A DNA stretch of 40,011 nucleotides from Halobacteroidaceae bacterium. GTDB lineage: Bacteria; Bacillota; Halanaerobiia; B1SED10-174. Of the stretch, positions 33,772 to 40,011 are shown in pieces. The stretch spans positions 1 to 40,011 of the forward strand of contig PWGV01000084.1 in NCBI GenBank assembly GCA_003554585.1. The letters are read 5' to 3'. How positions within the stretch are numbered: the first letter of the stretch is position 1; each line of letters opens with the position of its first letter. Under the pieces are notes generated by a model. It was given only the letters and a program-made list of their open reading frames with translations. It was not told the DNA's origin and made no database searches. Position numbers and translations under genes: made by a program.

Positions 33772-35184
33772 CTAAGTTTGAGGCCATGTAGAAAAAATAA
33801 TACTATCAATAATTACCTTGGTTGTTTTAAAATAAGTCCATTCGCGTATGGTAGTAACTTCAATGGAAATTTTTGTTCCTGCTTCAATTGTTTCTCCCTC
33901 TTTGACCGTAAGGTAAAGAGTTTCGACGGTGTTATTATAATCAAATTTATCTGGGCTTAAAGATACAGGTTCTGCATCTAATACATCATCAATCGTTATT
34001 TCAGTTCCACCTGCAATATCCTGGTTTAACTTAAATGAAACAACCTTAGTGTCTGGATTGGAATCAAGTTCTGTTGCAAGAATCCTATTGGTAATTTCAG
34101 GAGCTGCGACAATTCTGGATTGATTATCCCCAAAGTATATTTCCAAATTATCTTTTATTGTTGAAGGCTTCCCAGAAAAGGTTAGGGTATTTCCATCATA
34201 AATCCCCAAAGAATATTCAACAGCTCCTACTGTAACTCCATCAAAAATTGCGTCATCAGAAATTCCAATATCTTCAAGGGTTTTTGCGAAAACTACATCT
34301 TTTATTAGCATATTATTTGAGTCAAAATTAATTCCTCCTACCCCGCAACCAACTTCATTTCCATTCCCCTGCAATTCTGCATTATCTCCGGTGAAATATA
34401 CAAAGCTTCCCGAAGAAATAAACATACTATCGAGCAAAGTCAGTTTGCCCTTGACTATAGCAGCTCCTGGGTTAAATCTGACGTCATTAAAAATAGCATC
34501 GGAATTGAACTCCCATATTCCATTGGTTGAGGTTGTTCCCGCAAACTCAACATTTACAAGAATTACTTGCCCATTAAATTCGGAGGTAACGTAACCATCA
34601 GTTTTGGCTAAATATCCGTTTTTTAAGTTCCCGTGAAAGTTTTCAGTGAAATTAAAACCATTATTGGAGTTATCGTTGATAAGACTATACCCTCCCAGGT
34701 CAAAGTTTACCGGGCGCTCAACTAAAAGAGCATCTTCAAGAGTAATATCATTGGCAAGGATAATTAGCCTAAACTGAGGCTCATCCAGAGCGTCCAATAA
34801 TTGGTCCCAGTCAGCTACAGTTTTACTAAGTATGACTTCAAACGTTCCGTTTTTGTTTTTTCTAGATAAATTTATCGCTTCATTTTCAGTAAGGTATTCA
34901 CCCACAAATAAATCATTATTAATCACAAGGGTTGCGCTTGGTGTTCCGGAAAGGGTTAACGTCCCCGTTAAAGTATTGTTATCAAAACCTTCTGGTGTAA
35001 ATTCAAGAGTTCCAAAATCCTGGGTTGTAACCTTAAAAGCTTCTGCGTGTTCTTTTTTTTCAACTCCAGTAATAGTAATAGTCGCGGTATAATCCAAAAT
35101 ACCTCCACAACCGGTTAGGAAAATAAGAAAAACCAAAATAAAAAGAAAAGACAAAAACAAAAATTTCCCTTTTAGGTTTTTCAT
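33772..35184 (-). CDS. Surface lipoprotein, predicted beta-helix-like
   Basis: A 470-residue lipoprotein: hydrophobic leader and lipobox LTGC with lipidated Cys26. Residues about 110-370 hold short beta-strand repeats with Asn/Gly turns (NFDLGGYSLINDNSN, LKNGYLAK, WEFNSDAIFNDVRFNPGA), typical of parallel beta-helix surface proteins. The flanks resemble small Ig-like or SLH-free adhesive domains. Unlike its neighbours the gene is Asn/Asp/Thr-rich. The ATG is preceded by GGGGGT. An insertion sequence sits 95 bases upstream and may affect its promoter. No enzyme motif was seen; a cell-surface role is inferred. Confidence 0.72.
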   Translation of the reverse strand: MKNLKGKFLFLSFLFILVFLIFLTGCGGILDYTATITITGVEKKEHAEAFKVTTQDFGTLEFTPEGFDNNTLTGTLTLSGTPSATLVINNDLFVGEYLTENEAINLSRKNKNGTFEVILSKTVADWDQLLDALDEPQFRLIILANDITLEDALLVERPVNFDLGGYSLINDNSNNGFNFTENFHGNLKNGYLAKTDGYVTSEFNGQVILVNVEFAGTTSTNGIWEFNSDAIFNDVRFNPGAAIVKGKLTLLDSMFISSGSFVYFTGDNAELQGNGNEVGCGVGGINFDSNNMLIKDVVFAKTLEDIGISDDAIFDGVTVGAVEYSLGIYDGNTLTFSGKPSTIKDNLEIYFGDNQSRIVAAPEITNRILATELDSNPDTKVVSFKLNQDIAGGTEITIDDVLDAEPVSLSPDKFDYNNTVETLYLTVKEGETIEAGTKISIEVTTIREWTYFKTTKVIIDSIIFSTWPQT

Positions 35185-35270
35185 TGGATACCCCCTATTT
35201 TAGTTTCTTGACTTTAATATAGCATAGCAACCTAAAGCTTTTTTAAAGAAAACCTAAAAATCATTTTTTT

Positions 35271-35279
35271 ATTTGCAAG
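35271..35279. repeat. Target-site duplication, left copy
   Basis: ATTTGCAAG immediately left of the insertion sequence, identical to the copy at 36852-36860. Confidence 0.92.
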
Positions 35280-35403
35280 CACTATTGTTGCAAAAAAAAG
35301 ATGAATAAAAGTCAAGAAACGAAAGAACTAGGAAAAACGAGGGAAAAAGCGAAATCCTGGGAAATAATAGCTCCAAACCATATACAACAACAGAAAAATC
35401 CCT

Positions 35404-35409
35404 TATAAT
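35404..35409 (+). promoter_or_regulatory. Putative -10 element of the transposase gene
   Basis: A perfect TATAAT about 53 bases before the ATG. The hexamer 17 bases upstream (TATACA) matches the -35 consensus at four of six positions. Confidence 0.5.
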
Positions 35410-35461
35410 TGAGTTTAGGGTAGTCCTTGCCCAAATCTCAACTACAAGGGAGATTAGAAAA

Positions 35462-36676
35462 ATGCATGGCAAGGATACCACGAACACCACATTTTTTAAA
35501 CTGTTAGAACCCCTTAATAACGGAAGGATCCAGAAGGAAATCCGGGAAAGTGAGGTCGATAAGTATACCAAGAAGCTTTTTTTCTGGAAATTTAATTCTC
35601 TGTTTGTCTATTCCATGCTCCAACAAACATCCAGTCTTCGAGAAACTTCAATTGCACTGAATAACGAGCATCTGAGCCAGGAGTTAAATTTAAAATCCAT
35701 TAGCCCCTCTCAGCTATCCCGGCGGTTACGAATGATCCCCAAAGAACTTTTGCAGTTTATCTACTCCGATGTCCTGGGCCAGCTCCAACAAGTTATGGTT
35801 AGCCAGGGTAAGGATAAGGGATTAAATCTTTCCATTGTTGACTCTTCAGTAATCTCCTGTGCGGTGGGGAAATTTCCCTGGGCCAGATTCAGGAAAACAA
35901 AATCCGGGGTAAAAATCCACCTTAAAATCCAGTTACACGACGGAGAAGCCTTTCCCGTTGATAATACAGTAACAACTCAAAAAGATGCTGATAGAACCCA
36001 GATGGATCAACTAATAGAATACGACCCGGATACAATTTATGTTTTTGATCGGGCCTACATTGACTTTAAAAAGTTCGACCAGTATTGCTCGGAAGAACTG
36101 CTTTTTGTTACCCGGACAAAGGATAATACTGTAGTAACAGTGGAAGAGGAGCTTCCTGCCGAAGGCGAAATTACAAAACATCAGAAGGTGACCCTGGGTA
36201 AAGGCCCTAATAAGATGGAACATCAAATGCGACTTTTGGAAACCCTGGATAGCGAAGACAATGTAATCACTATAGTCACCAATGATTTCGACCGGGATGT
36301 AGAAGAAATTGCTGAGATTTACCGCCGGCGCTGGCAAATAGAGATATTTTTCAAATGGATCAAGCAGCACCTTGAAATCAAGCATTTATACGGAAATTCT
36401 CCGCAAGCAGTGGAAAATCAAATACTAATAGCGCTGATAACATATTGTCTTTTACTTCTGGCAAGGTACAAATTTAAGCCGAAAGAAAAGCTGCTCAAAG
36501 TAAAAAGAATAGTTATTGCCTGTCTTTTCGAGAGTTTTAAATCCTTTGTCCGCAAACTGAACAAACCACCAGCGAAAACCTCAAAGGGCCGAAGGAGAAT
36601 AGAGCATGAAAGGGAGTATAGAGAGATAGAAAGGCAGGTGATGAGCGGAGAAGCAGACCATTTATTGATGGTCTAA
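35462..36676 (+). CDS. IS4-family DDE transposase (DUF4372 N-terminus)
   Basis: A 404-residue transposase. The N-terminal part (about 10-85) matches the DUF4372 domain (FFKLLEPL, KFNSLFVYSMLQQTSSLRE). The RNase H-fold catalytic triad is readable: Asp127 in LSIVDSSVI, Asp196 in YVFDRAYIDF, and Glu294 in YRRRWQIEIFFKWIKQHL, the YREK-type motif of IS4 elements. GGGAG precedes the ATG. The frame is intact, so it should be able to mobilise the element. Confidence 0.95.
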   Translation: MHGKDTTNTTFFKLLEPLNNGRIQKEIRESEVDKYTKKLFFWKFNSLFVYSMLQQTSSLRETSIALNNEHLSQELNLKSISPSQLSRRLRMIPKELLQFIYSDVLGQLQQVMVSQGKDKGLNLSIVDSSVISCAVGKFPWARFRKTKSGVKIHLKIQLHDGEAFPVDNTVTTQKDADRTQMDQLIEYDPDTIYVFDRAYIDFKKFDQYCSEELLFVTRTKDNTVVTVEEELPAEGEITKHQKVTLGKGPNKMEHQMRLLETLDSEDNVITIVTNDFDRDVEEIAEIYRRRWQIEIFFKWIKQHLEIKHLYGNSPQAVENQILIALITYCLLLLARYKFKPKEKLLKVKRIVIACLFESFKSFVRKLNKPPAKTSKGRRRIEHEREYREIERQVMSGEADHLLMV

Positions 36677-36851
36677 GGAAATTTGACTGAGAATATAGAT
36701 TGTAAAAATGTGGTGTAAGGGCTACCCCCAAGTTATTAAGTCTTTAACTTTCCTGGGGAGAAGCGACTGGAAAATTTTAGAAATTATTGAATTTAAAGGC
36801 TTGCTAAAAAATTCTTTGATTTCTACATAAATCTTTTATGCAACAATAGTG

Positions 36852-36860
36852 ATTTGCAAG
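36852..36860. repeat. Target-site duplication, right copy
   Basis: ATTTGCAAG immediately right of the insertion sequence, matching 35271-35279. Confidence 0.92.
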
Positions 36861-37306
36861 AAAAATCTTTTTATTTATAAATAACCCCCTAACGCAATTG
36901 TCGGGGGATTGAAAAAAACTTGATCCAGGGAAATGGCTATTTCCGGAATTTTTAATCTTCCCTATTTATAGTTTCCCCTTGGTTTTTTGATAATTATTAA
37001 CTGGTTCTCCTGAAATAGTTTTTTGCTAAACCAATAAATCTTTTTCCCTCAAAAAAACAACTTAAAGATTATTTTATGCCTTCTTTACATTAACTTAATG
37101 TTATTGTGGTATTTTAAAACAAAGAACAACTTTCTTTTATCTTCTCTTTTAAGGATAAAAGGAGCACTTTCCCATCCACCTTAAAAAATAATTAAAGGCA
37201 AAGGATCCTTCTAACTTAATCTTCTCTTCGACAAAAGGTGGTGAGCAGACAAGTTTTAAAGGATTTTAGCTTTTGGTAAGTTACTATTAATTAAAAGGAG
37301 GAGAAA
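36861..37306 (+). promoter_or_regulatory. AT-rich upstream region of the modular lipoprotein gene
   Basis: No gene was found here. It holds a hairpin (CCCCC ... GGGGG near 36884-36907), a 15-bp palindrome ACATTAACTTAATGT (37087-37101) next to a TTTACA hexamer, and an inverted repeat CTTTTATC/GATAAAAG (37134-37141, 37154-37161). TCTTCTCTT occurs twice (about 37140 and 37220). These are candidate promoter, operator and leader elements for the plus-strand lipoprotein; none is proven. Confidence 0.4.
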
Positions 37307-39751
37307 ATGGGTCCTAATTACGAAAGGGTTGTTGTTTTCTTATTTTTATCACTTCTTTTAACTTTTTTTTCGGGATGCGGGGGAACACCTGTAACCCACA
37401 CTTTAACGGTCGATATAGAACCAGCAGGTGGTGGAACTGTTTCACCTTCAAGCGGAAGTTTTCAGGAAGGCATTATTACCCTGGAGGTTACTCCAGCACA
37501 GGATTTCGAATTTTTGGAATGGAGTGGTACTCACGGCAGTGAAGTAGTTCAGGATGGGGCTGAGTGGAAACTCAATATGAACGGACATAAAACAATTACT
37601 GCTATTTTTATTAATGTTACTCTTGATAACCTGGATCAAGTGACAAAACCTGTTTGGGATGATAACAAAGTTACCTGGGACGATGTAGACAACGCAGTTA
37701 ACTACGAAGTCAAGTTATTTAAAGATGGAGATCAAATTGAAACCAAGGTTGTTAGTCCAGGAGTTGAAGAATTTGATTTCTCCAGCATTATTGAAAATGA
37801 AGGTTCTGGGGAATACACTGCAACGGTTCAAGCTCTAGGTGATGGAACAAACTTTAACCATGGTCCTGTTTCCGAAACATCTGATCCTCTGGTTAAATTT
37901 AGCCTTACAGTTGAAGTTGAAGGGGCAGGAACTGTTGAACCCTCCGAAGGAATTTTCAGTGAAGGAATAATTACTCTGGTGGTTACTCCTGCCGAGGATT
38001 ATATCTTTGATGATTGGGCTGGAGATCATGGAAATGAGGTTTATGAGGAAGGTAATGAGTGGAAACTCATGATTGACGGTAACAAATCCATAACTGCAGT
38101 TTTTGCTGAAAGCACACTTGATCAATTGGATCAGGTTGGTAAGCCAATCTGGGTTGGAGATGTAATAACCTGGGATGATGTGGATAATGCGGTGAATTAT
38201 AATGTTCATTTCCACAAAGACGGCACCTATCTGGAAAATAGAATTGTTGCTCCAGGAATTGAAGAATATGACTTCTCAAGCGTAATGGAAGCTCAGGGTT
38301 CAGGAGCATACACTGTTAGAATTCAGGCACTTGCGGATGGAGTTAATTATAGACATGCCCCAATCTCCGACTTCTCTGAACCTCTAGAAAAAGTAACTTT
38401 AACTATTGGTATCGGTAAGGGTTTAGGTGAAACTGACCCAGAACCCGGAACTTATCTTTATAATAAAGATGAAGTTATCGATATAACTGCTACTCCTGAT
38501 GCGGATTTAAAATGGGAATTTGGAGGTTGGAAAGGTAGTGTAGAAGATTTCACTCAGCCCGCAACAAATGTAACTATGGATTCTGACCAGAAAGTGCTCG
38601 CAGTCTTTTCTGGTGGTTTTGCAGGCGGCAGCGGCACTGAAGAGGATCCATTTGAAGTTGAAGATGGCGATCAGTTGAATAATGTTAGAGGATATATAGA
38701 CCTTTGCTTTATTCAGACTGAAGATATCAGTTTAAGTAAATTTCGCCCTGGAGAAGGTTGGGAACCCATCATTAATTTCAAGGGAACTTATGATGGAAGC
38801 AGTAAAGAAATTACTGATTTAAAAATTGATCGGCCGGGGGATACCAAGGTTGGTTTATTTGGAAACATTATAGAAAACGCCACAATAAAAAATGTGAAAA
38901 TTATAGATGCTGAAATAACTGGATATAGCCAAGTTGGATTGTTAGTAGGGCACACACACTCGAGCGAAATATTTAACTGCCACGTAACAGGTGTTGTTTC
39001 CGGAGTCAATACAGTTGGTGGTCTTGTCGGAGGGTCTGTTTGGGGCCTTGTACAGTTTTCTTCTTCAAGAGATGGAATAGTCGAAGGTTTAACAGATGTA
39101 GGAGGATTAATTGGTCATAATTACATCTCAACCATTAGGAGAAGTTACTCAATTATTGAAGTTAAAGGGACAGGTTTTAATATCGGTGGTCTGGTGGGAT
39201 TAAATATTGGATATGATACTGGTAGTTCGGTTGCCCCAAGTTTAATAGAGGTTTCCTCTGCTTCCGGAAAAGTAAGTGGTTCAGGAGGAGAGAATGTTGG
39301 AGGGTTGGTTGGAAAAAATTCGGATTACGGGCAAATAAAGAATTGTTATGCCATAGGAACTACGGAAGGGAAAACAAATGTGGGAGGACTCGTAGGGCTA
39401 AACGAGGGCAGCGACACTGATCTGGTTTCCTTGGTTGAAAAATCCTACTCAATCGGTGAGGTTCAAGGCACCAGTTATGTGGGAGGACTAGTTGGTAAAC
39501 AAAATGGCACTGCCATTACAGAAAAAAGTTACTGGGATAGGGAATCGTCTGGGAGAAACACTTCAGCTGCAGGAGCAAGCAGAACCACAAAACAAATGCA
39601 AGAAGGAACCCCGGATCAGGAAGTTGATGGAGTTTTAATATACGAAGGTTGGAATACAGATGACGAGATCTGGAATTTTGGAACGGAAGAAGATTATCCT
39701 ATTTTCACATCTTTTCTTTTCCCCATCCCTCCAATAATTATCTTCCCATAA
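37307..39751 (+). CDS. Modular surface lipoprotein with B-repeat, FN3-like and GLUG domains
   Basis: An 814-residue lipoprotein (leader 8-21, lipobox FSGC, Cys24). A module of InlB-type B-repeat plus FN3-like domain occurs twice (about 31-195 and 199-361, 165-residue period; TWDDVDNAVNY in both). A third B-repeat follows (363-436). Then comes a GLUG-repeat region (about 550-740) with six or more copies of VGGLVG-N/K. Such proteins are adhesins or polysaccharide- and surface-binding proteins in Gram-positives; enzymatic motifs were not seen. AGGAGG precedes the ATG. It is divergent from the beta-helix-like lipoprotein, suggesting a surface locus. Confidence 0.88.
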   Translation: MGPNYERVVVFLFLSLLLTFFSGCGGTPVTHTLTVDIEPAGGGTVSPSSGSFQEGIITLEVTPAQDFEFLEWSGTHGSEVVQDGAEWKLNMNGHKTITAIFINVTLDNLDQVTKPVWDDNKVTWDDVDNAVNYEVKLFKDGDQIETKVVSPGVEEFDFSSIIENEGSGEYTATVQALGDGTNFNHGPVSETSDPLVKFSLTVEVEGAGTVEPSEGIFSEGIITLVVTPAEDYIFDDWAGDHGNEVYEEGNEWKLMIDGNKSITAVFAESTLDQLDQVGKPIWVGDVITWDDVDNAVNYNVHFHKDGTYLENRIVAPGIEEYDFSSVMEAQGSGAYTVRIQALADGVNYRHAPISDFSEPLEKVTLTIGIGKGLGETDPEPGTYLYNKDEVIDITATPDADLKWEFGGWKGSVEDFTQPATNVTMDSDQKVLAVFSGGFAGGSGTEEDPFEVEDGDQLNNVRGYIDLCFIQTEDISLSKFRPGEGWEPIINFKGTYDGSSKEITDLKIDRPGDTKVGLFGNIIENATIKNVKIIDAEITGYSQVGLLVGHTHSSEIFNCHVTGVVSGVNTVGGLVGGSVWGLVQFSSSRDGIVEGLTDVGGLIGHNYISTIRRSYSIIEVKGTGFNIGGLVGLNIGYDTGSSVAPSLIEVSSASGKVSGSGGENVGGLVGKNSDYGQIKNCYAIGTTEGKTNVGGLVGLNEGSDTDLVSLVEKSYSIGEVQGTSYVGGLVGKQNGTAITEKSYWDRESSGRNTSAAGASRTTKQMQEGTPDQEVDGVLIYEGWNTDDEIWNFGTEEDYPIFTSFLFPIPPIIIFP

Positions 39752-39852
39752 GTCCAACAGCAAATCATGCTTGGAGTTAGCGGTAAAAGAAGTTGCCTAA
39801 CTAATAAATGAAGTTTTTCCAGAGTGTCCAATTAAGGATGTAAAAACACAAA

Positions 39853-39888
39853 TGAACCCCCGGCTGAACGGGGGTTCATTATTTTTAG
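39853..39888 (+). terminator. Terminator of the modular lipoprotein gene
   Basis: A perfect 10-bp stem (39853-39862 with 39869-39878, six-base loop), then TTATTTTTA. It is about 100 bases after the stop. The 39752-40011 tail holds no clear gene; a short GC-rich hairpin (arms near 39983-39987 and 40002-40006) lies at the right edge. Confidence 0.85.
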
Positions 39889-40011
39889 TTTGATTCCGAA
39901 AACATAGGTTTGGAGAAGAATTTTCATCAACCTCCTTAACCCCTATCGGGTGGTAAGGAAAAACTGCAAGAAAAATTAAGTTACAGGGGGAGCGGCGGCC
40001 TCCTGTCACAA

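Larger units (their letters stand above)
35280..36851 (+). mobile_element. Complete IS4-family insertion sequence, 1572 bp
   Basis: Perfect terminal inverted repeats CACTATTGTTGCA begin at 35280 and end at 36851 (right copy 36839-36851); similarity continues beyond the first 13 bases with mismatches. Both sides carry the 9-bp duplication ATTTGCAAG. It encodes one intact transposase and has a TATAAT at 35404-35409 ahead of it. Intact ends, duplication and frame suggest a recent insertion into the divergent region between two lipoprotein genes. Confidence 0.95.

Noticed and set aside
39797-40009. 70-codon frame on the minus strand at the right edge
   Set aside because: It crosses the lipoprotein gene's terminator hairpin, has no ribosome binding site and no recognisable motif.

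Overview
The window reads as chromosomal DNA of an anaerobic, low-to-mid-GC Bacillota (Clostridia-type) bacterium. The signs are the miaB-mutS-mutL order, an S-box (SAM-I) riboswitch ahead of a methionine ABC transporter, strong GGAGG-type ribosome binding sites, frequent TTG starts, consensus sigma-A promoters (TTGACA-17-TATAAT) and hairpin-plus-T-tract terminators. Genus cannot be fixed from the sequence. No rRNA, tRNA, CRISPR array or prophage was seen.

Layout. (1) 1-5402, minus: miaB > mutS > mutL (mutL runs off the left edge), a tRNA-modification and mismatch-repair operon. (2) 5578-8256: a secreted erythromycin-esterase-like protein without the usual catalytic residues (minus), divergent from a coupled THEP1 NTPase-sirtuin pair (plus). 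(3) 8253-15216, minus: two runs of accessory metabolic, repair and modification genes. One is GNAT > APH-fold pseudokinase > methyltransferase > APH-fold kinase. The other is GNAT > alpha/beta hydrolase > HD hydrolase > GrpB-like > DNA-deoxyinosine glycosylase-like > hotdog thioesterase. A strong promoter followed by a terminator at 11553-11664 lies between them. (4) 15332-17935, plus: promoter, SAM-I riboswitch, terminator, metN-metI-metQ. (5) 17949-19154, minus: rsgA with a 45-residue membrane/coiled-coil protein just upstream; then a plus-strand gamma-glutamyltransferase-family gene. (6) 21057-25652, minus: hemolysin III-type membrane protein, nitroreductase, GNAT, Nudix, a broken six-helix membrane protein, CPBP protease homologue and nucleotidyltransferase. 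(7) 25885-29473, minus: type I signal peptidase, a candidate 118-nt structured RNA with its own promoter and terminator, and a DUF917-AroM-patatin operon. (8) 29531-33532, minus: a zone of gene decay (2-hydroxyacyl-CoA dehydratase fragment, OppC fragment, a small broken frame) mixed with intact methyltransferase, formimidoylglutamase-like and TIGR00725-like genes. (9) 33772-39751: two divergent surface lipoproteins, one beta-helix-like and one with B-repeat, FN3-like and GLUG modules, separated by a complete IS4-type insertion sequence with a perfect 9-bp target duplication.

The most interesting items are the unidentified structured RNA at 26492-26609, the short terminated transcript at 11553-11664, the pseudokinase paired with an active-looking homologue, the THEP1-sirtuin coupling, the catalytically degenerate esterase-like protein and the modular surface lipoprotein. 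No clearly new defence or biosynthetic system was found; these are leads that need comparative data.
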